Assembly (NCBI GenBank): GCA_036677145.1 | Contig: JAKFFF010000011.1 | Span: 1-64,000 of the forward strand | Direction of reading: 5' to 3' | DNA length: 64,000 bases | From: CADEED01 sp036677145 | Lineage (GTDB): Bacteria; Pseudomonadota; Gammaproteobacteria; Steroidobacterales; Steroidobacteraceae | Program-made: the position numbers and the translations under genes | Notes under the pieces: model-generated | The model's database searches: none | What the model was told of the DNA's origin: nothing | The model's input: only the letters and a program-made list of their open reading frames with translations | Part shown: positions 42,008-50,135 of the stretch, piece by piece | Layout of the letters: each line of letters opens with the position of its first letter | How positions within the stretch are numbered: position 1 is the first letter of the stretch

Positions 42008-44629
42008 CTATTCGTCGCGGCGCGGGCTCGAGGCGTCGCTCGGACCACTCGACCACACCACGAAGGGCTTGGCCGGCGGCGGGGGCGGCAGATCGAGCGG
42101 AGCCTGGGTGTTTTCCTGGCGTGCTTCGCGCACCGGTTCGGCCCGCTCACGCGGTGCTCCGTCCTGCGACGGCGCCGGGCGCGGTGCGTCACCGGCGGGA
42201 TGTCCGCCGTTGCTCTGCTGCGCATGAAACTCACGCTCCTCGTCTGACGCTTCGCGCGCACCCGCGAAATCACTGTCCGGTGTTTCGCCGCTGAACTGGC
42301 CTGGCGCGCCGCTATCACGATTACGACCGCCGCGACGACCGCGACGACGACCGCGACGTCCGCGGCCTTCGCCGCGCGGGCCGCCATCCTGCGCCGGACC
42401 GTTGCCGGGCTGGTTCGTGTCTTCGGTCCCGCCAGCCACGGGGGCCGCGGCAGGAGCAGCGGCAGGCGCCGCGACTTGAGCGGGTCCGTTGCCCGCGGCC
42501 TGCGTATCACGCGGCGCTTCCTTTTCGCGCTGGCGATTGCGCTCGCGTTGCCGCTCACGCTCGGCGTCGCGCTGAGCATCACGGTCACGGTGCGGCTCGC
42601 GCTGGCCGTCGCGTGGGGCTGGAGTGGCGTCGCGCGCGTGTTCGCGATGTCCGTCCTTGTCACGATGGCGGTTGCGGTCGCCATCGCGCCCGGCTTCCTT
42701 GTCGCGATGCCGGCCATCACGGTCACGGTCGCGATGACCATCCTTGTCGCGATGGCGGCCGTGGGCGTTGCGGTCGCGACCGCGATCTCGTTCTCCATGG
42801 CGATGTCGGCCGTCGCGATCACGTTCGTGGCCGCGATGACCGTCGCGTCCATCGCGGCGTCCTTCGCCGCGCGCGGGCTTGGCCTCGACCGCGCCCGCGG
42901 GAGCCTTGCCGGTGAATAGATAGGCGAGCCGGGCCCAGAAACCGAGGCCGGCCGGCGGCGCGACGACGGCGGGCGCGCTGGCAGCGGCAGCGGGTGAGGG
43001 CACATGCACGACCACGGGAGCGGCCGTCAGCGGCGCGGTCGGCACCACGGCCGCCGGCTCCAGCTGCGGCTTCTCCTGCTTCGTGCCGGACGGATCCGCT
43101 ACCTGCGGGCGTTCGGGCATCTTGTAGCTGAGAACCTTGTTTTCCGGCAGCTCGATTTCGTCGGTGCGCACTCGCTTGATCGAGTACTCCGGCGTCTGGA
43201 TGTGCGGGTTGGGCACGATCATCAGATCGACGCCGCCCTTGTCCTCGAGCGTGCGCAGCCACTCGCGCTTTTCGTTGATGAGGTAGGTGGCCACTTCCAC
43301 CGGAACCTGCGCGATGACCGACGCGGTCTTGTCCTTGCGCGCTTCCTCGCCGATCAGGCGCAGGATGGCCAGCGCCATCGACTCGACCGAGCGGATGCTG
43401 CCGATGCCGGTGCAACGCGGGCAGACCAGATGGCTGGACTCACCCAGCGACGGGCGCAGCCGCTGACGCGACATTTCGAGCATGCCGAAGCGGGACAGTC
43501 GCCCAATTTGAATTCGGGCTCGATCCATCTTCACTGCGTCACGAAGCCTGTCTTCAACATCGCGCTGATTCTTCGGCGACTCCATGTCGATGAAGTCGAT
43601 GACGATGAGGCCGCCGATGTCACGGATGCGCAGCTGGCGGGCGATTTCGTCCGCGGCTTCGAGGTTCGTGTTGGTGGCGGTGGTTTCGATGTCGGATCCG
43701 CGCGTGGCGCGCGCCGAGTTGATGTCGATGGACACCAGCGCTTCGGTGTAGTCGAGCACGATGGATCCGCCCGAGGGCAGCTCCACCTTGTGCGCGTAGG
43801 CCGATTCGATCTGGCTTTCGATCTGGAAGCGCGTGAACAGCGGGATGTCGTCGGTGTAGCGCTTGAGCCGCTTCTGCGACTCCGGCGGCATGAACCGCGT
43901 CATGTATTCCTGCGCCGTGGCAAATGTCGCGTCGTCGTCGACCAGCACTTCGCCGATGTCGTCGGCGAGGTAGTCGCGCAACGAGCGGGTTACCGCGTCG
44001 CTTTCTCGATACACGAGGTAAGGAGCAGGGCGGTCCTTGGTGGCCGCATCGATCTGCTCCCACTGACTCTTCAGGTTATCGAGGTCCCACTGCAGCTCGG
44101 GAGCCGCGCGGCCCACTCCGGCGGTACGCACGATGGCGCCCATGCCGTCGGGGATGACGAGCTCATCCATGACCTGGCGCATCTGGTCGCGGTCTTCGCC
44201 TTCGATGCGGCGCGACACGCCGCCGGCGCGGGGATTGTTCGGCATCAATACGAGGAATCGGCCGGCGAGCGAGATGAACGTGGTGAGGGCCGCGCCCTTG
44301 TTCCCGCGTTCTTCCTTTTCGACCTGCACGATGACTTCCTGCCCTTCGGACAGCAGGTCGCGCATGTTGCCGCGGCCACCATCGGACTTCTGGCGGAAGT
44401 AATCCTTGGAGATTTCTTTCAGGGGAAGGAAGCCGTGGCGTTCAGCGCCGTAGTCGACGAAGCACGCTTCGAGCGACGGCTCGATGCGCGAAATTCGACC
44501 TTTATAGATGTTGGCTTTCTTCTGTTCCTTGGACGGTATCTCGATGGAAAGATCAAACAGCTTCTGACCATCAACCAGTGCTACGCGCAACTCCTCTTGC
44601 TGAGTTGCATTGACGAGCATTCTCTTCAT
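42008..44629 (-). CDS. rne: ribonuclease E
   Basis: This 873-residue endoribonuclease is central to mRNA decay and rRNA/tRNA processing. It has an N-terminal S1 domain (NIYKGRISRIEPSLEACFVD) and a DNase I-like catalytic part with IDINSARATRG and VIDFIDM, which hold the two catalytic aspartates. The Zn-link is CPRCTG. After residue about 560 the chain becomes a disordered scaffold. It is made of Arg/Asp/His-rich repeats (HRDRDRDGRHRDK-like, about 600-700) and a Gly/Arg-rich stretch (RGRRGRRRGRRGGRN), likely to bind RNA and partners. It is shorter than the E. coli enzyme (1061). Confidence 0.96.
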   Translation of the reverse strand: MKRMLVNATQQEELRVALVDGQKLFDLSIEIPSKEQKKANIYKGRISRIEPSLEACFVDYGAERHGFLPLKEISKDYFRQKSDGGRGNMRDLLSEGQEVIVQVEKEERGNKGAALTTFISLAGRFLVLMPNNPRAGGVSRRIEGEDRDQMRQVMDELVIPDGMGAIVRTAGVGRAAPELQWDLDNLKSQWEQIDAATKDRPAPYLVYRESDAVTRSLRDYLADDIGEVLVDDDATFATAQEYMTRFMPPESQKRLKRYTDDIPLFTRFQIESQIESAYAHKVELPSGGSIVLDYTEALVSIDINSARATRGSDIETTATNTNLEAADEIARQLRIRDIGGLIVIDFIDMESPKNQRDVEDRLRDAVKMDRARIQIGRLSRFGMLEMSRQRLRPSLGESSHLVCPRCTGIGSIRSVESMALAILRLIGEEARKDKTASVIAQVPVEVATYLINEKREWLRTLEDKGGVDLMIVPNPHIQTPEYSIKRVRTDEIELPENKVLSYKMPERPQVADPSGTKQEKPQLEPAAVVPTAPLTAAPVVVHVPSPAAAASAPAVVAPPAGLGFWARLAYLFTGKAPAGAVEAKPARGEGRRDGRDGHRGHERDRDGRHRHGERDRGRDRNAHGRHRDKDGHRDRDRDGRHRDKEAGRDGDRNRHRDKDGHREHARDATPAPRDGQREPHRDRDAQRDAERERQRERNRQREKEAPRDTQAAGNGPAQVAAPAAAPAAAPVAGGTEDTNQPGNGPAQDGGPRGEGRGRRGRRRGRRGGRNRDSGAPGQFSGETPDSDFAGAREASDEEREFHAQQSNGGHPAGDAPRPAPSQDGAPRERAEPVREARQENTQAPLDLPPPPPAKPFVVWSSGPSDASSPRRDE

Positions 44630-45031
44630 TTGAATTGGACCCTAGTGAATTCCGGGCCAACTCGAATCGAACGGCGGATATCCTTTCGGACGTCATTGCC
44701 AACGGCCGCGCGACGCGGAGAGGCATGACGCAAGGCCAAAGATTGTTGTGGGGCGCGTGAGTGATCACGATTTTTAATGTCCGTCCCAAGATGGGGCGGA
44801 GCGCCAAAACCCTTTGGGCTACTTCACCGACGCCGCGCACGATGTGTCTTTTGGACTTCCCATCTGCTGCGCGAGATTCACAGTCGGCCTTCGAGCGATG
44901 GCCCCGTTATCGAGGACCAACTAACATGCGGCGCGCGTTCGAATTGCGACCGGCTGCGCCGCGGCATTGCGTCGTCACACACACGAGTAACCGGGGTCGA
45001 CGACGGCGCTCATCATAGCCTGGGACCTTTA
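44630..45031. other. 402-bp non-coding region between rne and rluC
   Basis: No convincing gene lies between these divergent genes. The rne-proximal part would form a long 5' leader of rne, as in E. coli, where the leader serves RNase E autoregulation. Local features are a small hairpin (CGTGA / TCACG) followed by ATTTTT near 44757-44776, and a GC-rich segment near 44790-44810. Promoters for both genes should be here but no strong consensus pair stands out. Confidence 0.45.
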
Positions 45032-46054
45032 GTGAAAACAAGACGTTACGAATCACCTGATGCGCGCGCCCCACAACCCGCCGTATCCGACCCCGCGCCA
45101 GCCCCCAAGGTCCGGCAGGAGTCCGTCGACGAAAGAGGTGAGGGTCAGCGGCTGGACAACTTCCTGGGCCGAATCCTCGGTGATGTGCCGCGGAGCCATG
45201 TTTTCCGGGTAATTCGCAAGGGCGAGGTGCGGGTGAACGGCAAGCGCGCCAAGCCGGATACCCGGTTGCATGCAGGCGACATCGTGCGCGTTCCACCGGT
45301 TCGAACCGGGGCTGCGGCGCCGCCGCGACGCGCGCCGCCGACAATGGTCGATGCAGTGATCGGCGCCATCGTTCACGAGGACCCGCGCCTGCTGGTGATC
45401 AACAAGCCGGCCGGTGTCGCCGTGCACGGCGGCAGCGGTGTGAGCTTCGGGGTCATCGAGGCGCTGCGAGCCGCGCGGCCCGACGAAACACTCGAACTCG
45501 TCCATCGCATCGACCGCGACACGAGCGGCCTGTTGCTCGTGTCCCGCAAACCTGCCGCGCTGCGCACGCTGCACGCGCTGATGCGCGAAGGCCGCGTGGA
45601 AAAGCGTTATCTCGCGCTGGTGAAAGGCAAGTGGGAGTTGGGCAAGAAGCGCATCGACGTCCCGTTGCGCACCGATACCCGGGTGGGCGGCGAACGCACC
45701 GTGAAAGCCCATGCCTCGGGCAAGGAAGCGGTCAGCGTGTTCAGCCCCGTACAGTTTTTCGGCAAGCGCGCCTCGCTGGTAGAGGTTTCGCTCGAGACCG
45801 GCCGCACGCACCAGATCCGGGTGCATGCCGCGCACGCGGGTTATCCGCTGGCGGGCGATGAGAAATACGGCGATGAGCAGTTCAACGAAACCATGAAAGG
45901 CGCGGGCCTCGGGCGCATGTTCCTGCACGCGCACCGCCTGAGCTTCGTGTGGCCGGATACCGGCGTCGAGTTCAACGCGAGCGCGCCGCTGCCGCCCGAT
46001 CTCGCGGCCGTGATCGATGTGTTGAATCCGCCGCGGGTGCGCAAGACTAGTTAG
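45032..46054 (+). CDS. rluC: 23S rRNA pseudouridine synthase RluC
   Basis: This 340-residue enzyme isomerises uridines 955, 2504 and 2580 of 23S rRNA in E. coli. An S4 domain (RLDNFLGRILGDVPRSHVFR ... VRVNGKR) is followed by the catalytic domain. The motif HRIDRDTSGLLLVSR contains the nucleophilic aspartate, and GRTHQIRVHAAHAGYP is conserved. GTG 45032 is the first start that gives a sensible N-terminus. The RluC assignment over RluD rests on the divergent position next to rne, as in E. coli. The last 4 bp overlap the maf stop. Confidence 0.94.
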   Translation: MKTRRYESPDARAPQPAVSDPAPAPKVRQESVDERGEGQRLDNFLGRILGDVPRSHVFRVIRKGEVRVNGKRAKPDTRLHAGDIVRVPPVRTGAAAPPRRAPPTMVDAVIGAIVHEDPRLLVINKPAGVAVHGGSGVSFGVIEALRAARPDETLELVHRIDRDTSGLLLVSRKPAALRTLHALMREGRVEKRYLALVKGKWELGKKRIDVPLRTDTRVGGERTVKAHASGKEAVSVFSPVQFFGKRASLVEVSLETGRTHQIRVHAAHAGYPLAGDEKYGDEQFNETMKGAGLGRMFLHAHRLSFVWPDTGVEFNASAPLPPDLAAVIDVLNPPRVRKTS

Positions 46055-46656
46055 GGAACGAAGTAACCCACCGCCCGCAGGGCGCCGGCCAGCCAGATCA
46101 GCGGCAATCCAACAATAGCGGTCGGATCTTCGGTATCGATGCGTTCGAACAGCGTGATGCCGAGCGCCTCGGCCTTGAAGCCGCCGGCGCAGTCGAAGGG
46201 TTTCTCGCGATCGATGTACCGGTCGATCTCGCCTATCGACAGCGGCCGCAGCTTCACCGCGGTGGTGTCCACGTGCGAAAGCTTCACGCCGGTCGCCATG
46301 CAGCGCACGGTGCTCGCGGTGTAGAACTCGGCCGTCGACCCCGACAACAGCTTGAGCTGCTCGCGGCAATTGGCCGCATTGCCGGGTTTGTGCAGGATCG
46401 TCGTGCTGGCCGCGGGCACCTGGTCGCCGCCGATGACGATGGCGTCCGGGAAGCGGGCGGCGACCGCCTCGGCCTTGGCTTCCGACAGGCGAAAAGCCCG
46501 TCCGCGCGGTGATTCGCCGCGTATCTCGGCTTCATCGACCTCGGGATTGTGTGCGACGAACGCAAGGCCGAACCGCTGCAGCAGCGCGGCGCGGTATCGG
46601 GAAGTGGAGGCAAGGATGAGAGGGCGCGCAGGGGCCATGGGGTTTCCATCAGACAT
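46051..46656 (-). CDS. maf: Maf-family nucleotide pyrophosphatase (YceF-like)
   Basis: This 201-residue Maf/HAM1-fold protein hydrolyses modified or non-canonical nucleotides to monophosphates. The N-terminal LILASTSRYRAALLQRFGL, VDEAEIRGESPRG and VIGGDQV segments are typical. Its position next to yceD-rpmF-plsX-fabH matches E. coli yceF, whose product prefers m7GTP; the same specificity here is inferred from this synteny. It is divergent from yceD and convergent with rluC. Confidence 0.92.
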   Translation of the reverse strand: MSDGNPMAPARPLILASTSRYRAALLQRFGLAFVAHNPEVDEAEIRGESPRGRAFRLSEAKAEAVAARFPDAIVIGGDQVPAASTTILHKPGNAANCREQLKLLSGSTAEFYTASTVRCMATGVKLSHVDTTAVKLRPLSIGEIDRYIDREKPFDCAGGFKAEALGITLFERIDTEDPTAIVGLPLIWLAGALRAVGYFVP

Positions 46657-46701
46657 AGGGAATCAATCGCGTAAAAACAAAGGCTTAGAGTTAATTTTAT
46701 T

Positions 46702-46730
46702 TTGACTTGGGGGGAGTCGGTCCCTATCAT
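46702..46730 (+). promoter_or_regulatory. sigma-70 promoter of the yceD-rpmF-plsX-fabH operon
   Basis: TTGACT (46702-46707) and TATCAT (46725-46730) are spaced by 17 bp, five of six and four of six matches to consensus. Transcription would start near 46737, only about 3 bp before the yceD ATG at 46740, so the mRNA could be nearly leaderless. Confidence 0.75.
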
Positions 46731-46739
46731 ACGCGCCCC

Positions 46740-47276
46740 ATGTCACTGGGCTGGTCTCGACGCGCTCCTGTCGACACGCTGGTAGGTACCTCGGCCGCGA
46801 TCGATTTCACGATCCCGCTCCAAGACCTGCCGCGGGTTGCCCGTGAGCTTGCGGCAACCGATGGCGCGGCCACGGGAAGCGCGCGCTTCTCGCGCCAGAT
46901 GGGCCAGGCGGTCGCGGATCTGCAGGTGAGTGCGCGGCCCGAAGTAGTTTGCCAGCGCTGCATGCAGCCGATGCGCTGGCCGGTCGAGGTGAAGTCGCGT
47001 ATCGCGCTGGTCAGCGATTACGACGCGGCCAACCGGGTGCCGGATGGGCTGGAAGTTTTTTTGATCGAGGCCGAAAGCGTCAGCGTTCGTGATCTCGTCG
47101 ATGAGGAGGTCCTGCTCGCTCTGCCGCACGTTGCGCGGCATGGCGAAGGCACGGAATGCGCGGGTCGCAAGATCGCGCTGCCGGGTCAGCAGGACGAGTC
47201 CGCGGACGCGGAGTCGGACTCCTCGCAGGTACAGAAACCGTTTGCACAGTTGGGCGAACTGTTGAAACGCAAGTAG
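46740..47276 (+). CDS. yceD: YceD/DUF177 protein, 23S rRNA accumulation factor
   Basis: This 178-residue protein of the YceD (DUF177) family is conserved upstream of rpmF and reported to support 23S rRNA accumulation in E. coli and plants. The cysteine pair VCQRCMQPM and the acidic DLVDEEVLLALP segment are the family hallmarks. The start is ATG 46740; an in-frame upstream start would overlap the promoter. No Shine-Dalgarno sequence can be seen, consistent with near-leaderless initiation. Confidence 0.93.
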   Translation: MSLGWSRRAPVDTLVGTSAAIDFTIPLQDLPRVARELAATDGAATGSARFSRQMGQAVADLQVSARPEVVCQRCMQPMRWPVEVKSRIALVSDYDAANRVPDGLEVFLIEAESVSVRDLVDEEVLLALPHVARHGEGTECAGRKIALPGQQDESADAESDSSQVQKPFAQLGELLKRK

Positions 47277-47302
47277 TCATCGCCCTTGAGAGGATTGGTT
47301 CC

Positions 47303-47497
47303 ATGCCCGTTCAGAAGAGTCGCAAAACGCCGTCGAAGCGCGGCATGCATCGTTCGCACGACGCGTTGACGAAGCCCGCGCTGTCGGTCGATCCGCAGTC
47401 CGGTGAAACCCACCTGCGTCATCGCATCACTCCGGACGGCTTCTATCGCGGCAAGCGCGTCATCGAAAAGCCGGCCGAAGTCGAGACCGAAGAATAA
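47303..47497 (+). CDS. rpmF: 50S ribosomal protein L32
   Basis: This 64-residue ribosomal protein begins AVQ-type: MPVQKSRKTPSKRGMHRSHD, followed by ITPDGFYRGKRVI, matching L32 of Proteobacteria. It lacks the four-cysteine zinc ribbon found in some bacteria, so it is the zinc-independent form. AGAGGATT precedes the ATG at a suitable distance. It lies between yceD and plsX as in most Proteobacteria. Confidence 0.98.
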   Translation: MPVQKSRKTPSKRGMHRSHDALTKPALSVDPQSGETHLRHRITPDGFYRGKRVIEKPAEVETEE

Positions 47498-47533
47498 TTC
47501 CGCCGCGGGGTCCTCGAGCCCCGCGCATTTCGC

Positions 47534-48547
47534 ATGGCGACCATCGCCGTCGATGTGATGAGTGGCGACAGCGGTGCGTCGGAATGTATTCCGGGCGCGC
47601 TGCATGCGCTCGCCGCTGATCCCGTACTCGACCTCATCCTCGTTGGCAACCCCGAGATCATCGGGCCCGTGCTGGCCACGGCGCCCGCTGGTGTGCGGGC
47701 GCGTGTCGCCGTGCACGCGGCGGCCACTGTCGTCGGCATGTCCGAGCATCCGCGGGAGGCCATTCGCCGCCGCAAGGATTCCTCGATGCGCATCGCCATC
47801 GACCTCGTGAAGGAGGGGCGCGCCGCCGGCATGGTGAGCGCGGGCAATACCGGCGCGCTCACCGCGATGGCGCATTTCGTGCTGAAGACGGTTGGCCCCG
47901 TCGAGCGCGCGCCCATCATGTCCTCGGTGCCGGCGCGCAATGGCGGACACACTCATATCCTCGACCTCGGCGCCAATTCCAAGGCGTCCGCGCTGCAACT
48001 CGCGCAATTCGCGACGATGGGTTCGATCGTCGCGCGTGACGTGTTCGGAATTGCCCGGCCCCGTGTCGGCCTGCTCAACATCGGCGAAGAGGAGTCGAAG
48101 GGGCATGAAATCGTGCAGGAAGCGCATGAGCTGATCCGCGCGAGCGACATCAACTATGCGGGCTTCGTCGAAGGTCACGACATCTTCGACGAGAAGGTCG
48201 ACGTGGTGGTCACCGACGGTTTCACCGGCAACGTCGCGCTCAAGACGATGGAAGGTCTCGCGAAGCTGATCGTCGAACAGTTGCGCACCGAATTCTCGCG
48301 CGACGTCGCGAGCAAACTTTCCGGATTGCTAGCACGTCCGGTGCTGCGCCGGGTTGGCGACAAGCTCGATCCACGCCGCTACAACGGGGCCTGCATGGTA
48401 GGACTCACGGGAGTCGTGGTAAAAAGCCACGGCAGCGCGGACCGCGTCGCATTCGCCCAGGCGATCGCGACCGCGGCCACCGCGGCGCGGCGCGGACTGC
48501 CGGCGGCCATTGCCAGTGCGCTCGTGACCCGACCTATCGAAGCTTGA
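47534..48547 (+). CDS. plsX: phosphate acyltransferase PlsX
   Basis: This 337-residue peripheral membrane enzyme makes acyl phosphate from acyl-ACP for phospholipid synthesis. IAVDVMSGDSG at the N-terminus replaces the usual D-x-MGGD form. VSAGNTGALTAMAHFVL, LLNIGEEESKG and VVTDGFTGNVALKTMEG are the conserved active-site segments. fabH follows after 9 bp. Confidence 0.97.
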   Translation: MATIAVDVMSGDSGASECIPGALHALAADPVLDLILVGNPEIIGPVLATAPAGVRARVAVHAAATVVGMSEHPREAIRRRKDSSMRIAIDLVKEGRAAGMVSAGNTGALTAMAHFVLKTVGPVERAPIMSSVPARNGGHTHILDLGANSKASALQLAQFATMGSIVARDVFGIARPRVGLLNIGEEESKGHEIVQEAHELIRASDINYAGFVEGHDIFDEKVDVVVTDGFTGNVALKTMEGLAKLIVEQLRTEFSRDVASKLSGLLARPVLRRVGDKLDPRRYNGACMVGLTGVVVKSHGSADRVAFAQAIATAATAARRGLPAAIASALVTRPIEA

Positions 48548-48556
48548 AGGGACAAC

Positions 48557-49531
48557 ATGTACTCACGCATTGCCGGCACGGGTTCCTATCTGCCGGAGCA
48601 GATCGTCACCAACTTCGATCTCGAGAAGAAGATGGATACCACCGACGAGTGGATCCGCAGCCGCACGGGAATCGAGCGCCGCCACATCGCGGCTCCCGGC
48701 CAAACTACCGTCGATCTGGCTGAAGTCGCCGCGCGGCGCGCGATCGAAGCGGCCGGGGTGACCCCGGCGGAAATCGATTTCATCGTGTTCGGCACGACCA
48801 CGCCGGACCTCGTATTCCCGAATTGCGCCGTGCTGCTGCAGGAGCGCCTCGGGGCGCGCGGCTGCCCGGCGTTCTCGGTGGAGACGGCCTGCAGCGGCTT
48901 CATCTATGCGCTGTCGATCGCCGACAAGTTCGTGAAGCTGGGCGAATCGAAGTGCGCGCTCGTGATCGGCGCCGAGACACTCTCGCGTATCACCAACTGG
49001 AATGACCGCAGCACCGCGGTGCTGTTCGCCGACGGCGCGGGCGCGGTCGTGCTCAAGCCCTCGGCCGAGCCCGGGATCATGAGCACGCACCTGCATGCCG
49101 ACGGCGCCTACAAGGACCTGCTGTACGTCGAAAGTGGCGTGTCGAAGGGATTCAAGATCGATCCGGTGACCAACCAGGTCGACATCGGGATCAAGATGGC
49201 GGGCAGCGAAGTATTCAAGGTCGCGGTCACCAAACTCGGCGGCGCGGTGGACGAGGCGCTCGCGGCCAACGGTCTCGAGAAGTCCGCGGTCGACTGGCTG
49301 ATCCCGCACCAGGCGAACATCCGCATCATCGGCGCGATGGCGAAGCGCCTCGATCTGCCGATGGAAAAGGTGATCGTGACGGTGCAGGACCATGGCAACA
49401 CGTCCTCCGCGTCCGTGCCGCTGGCGCTCGATATCGGCATACGTGACGGGCGAGTGAAACGCGGACACCTGCTGCTGCTCGAAGCGTTCGGCGGCGGCTT
49501 TACCTGGGGCTCCGCGCTCGTCCGGTATTAG
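48557..49531 (+). CDS. fabH: beta-ketoacyl-ACP synthase III
   Basis: This 324-residue condensing enzyme starts fatty acid synthesis from acetyl-CoA and malonyl-ACP. The catalytic triad is C112 in ETACSGF, the histidine in IPHQANIRI and the asparagine in DHGNTSSAS. N-terminal RTGIERRH is typical. fabD, fabG and acpP, which often follow, are absent; instead a response-regulator gene converges with 4 bp between stops. Confidence 0.97.
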   Translation: MYSRIAGTGSYLPEQIVTNFDLEKKMDTTDEWIRSRTGIERRHIAAPGQTTVDLAEVAARRAIEAAGVTPAEIDFIVFGTTTPDLVFPNCAVLLQERLGARGCPAFSVETACSGFIYALSIADKFVKLGESKCALVIGAETLSRITNWNDRSTAVLFADGAGAVVLKPSAEPGIMSTHLHADGAYKDLLYVESGVSKGFKIDPVTNQVDIGIKMAGSEVFKVAVTKLGGAVDEALAANGLEKSAVDWLIPHQANIRIIGAMAKRLDLPMEKVIVTVQDHGNTSSASVPLALDIGIRDGRVKRGHLLLLEAFGGGFTWGSALVRY

Positions 49532-49535
49532 CTGA

Positions 49536-50120
49536 CTACCGGCTGCTGACCTTCAGCATCTCGCGCTCGAGATCCGCGAGCAGGGACTGCACGTCGCCGA
49601 CGCTGCTCGCGTCGTCATCTTCCAGCGTGATCGCGCCGTCCTCGTCGAGGTCGATCTTGGTGATGCCAGGATTCGCCTTCTCGAGCTCCTCGAGCAGGTT
49701 CTGGGTCTTCATGTGCTCGTGCAGCAGCCGGCGGCTCTGGGCCACCAGCTTCTTCTGCTGCAGTCCCTGCAGGATGGTCATCTGCAGATCTTTCGGGTGA
49801 CAGGGCTTCAGCAGGAAGCGGTACACCTCGCCCTCGTTGATCGCGCGCACGGCCGCTTCGAGATCCGCCTGGCCCGACAGGATCATGCGAATCGTGTTGG
49901 GCCACTGCTTGCGCACCTCGGCGAGGAACTGGCTGCCGGTCATGCCGGGCATGCGTTCGTCGGAGACGACGACATCGATGTTGTTGCCCGCGAGGATCAT
50001 CAGACCCTGCTGCGCCGACTCGGCGGTGAAAATGTGGAACTGACTGCGATCCAGGCTGCGCACCAGCCCCGCCGTGAGATTCGGCTCGTCGTCCACCAGC
50101 AAGATGTTGCTCTTTTCCAT
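49536..50120 (-). CDS. response regulator (REC plus coiled-coil tail)
   Basis: This 194-residue protein has an N-terminal receiver domain (NILLVDDEP, phospho-acceptor Asp in VVVSDERMPGMTG, conserved Lys in FLLKPCHPKD). A helical tail follows (KKLVAQSRRLLHEHMKTQN) and an acidic C-terminus. There is no DNA-binding domain. GGAAGG seven bases before ATG 50120 fixes the start; a TTG further up is less likely. It is the last of four minus-strand signalling genes. Confidence 0.9.
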   Translation of the reverse strand: MEKSNILLVDDEPNLTAGLVRSLDRSQFHIFTAESAQQGLMILAGNNIDVVVSDERMPGMTGSQFLAEVRKQWPNTIRMILSGQADLEAAVRAINEGEVYRFLLKPCHPKDLQMTILQGLQQKKLVAQSRRLLHEHMKTQNLLEELEKANPGITKIDLDEDGAITLEDDDASSVGDVQSLLADLEREMLKVSSR

Positions 50121-50135
50121 GACTGTACCTTCCAA

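Noticed and set aside
43004..44728. Plus-strand open frame of 574 codons opposite rne
   Set aside because: Antisense shadow of the conserved catalytic half of RNase E.
46707..46739. Earlier in-frame start for yceD
   Set aside because: It falls inside the sigma-70 promoter, upstream of the likely transcription start.
49522..49542. Hairpin CCGGTA/TACCGG between fabH and the response regulator as a terminator
   Set aside because: Only six base pairs, no T tract on either side, and it overlaps the fabH stop codon.
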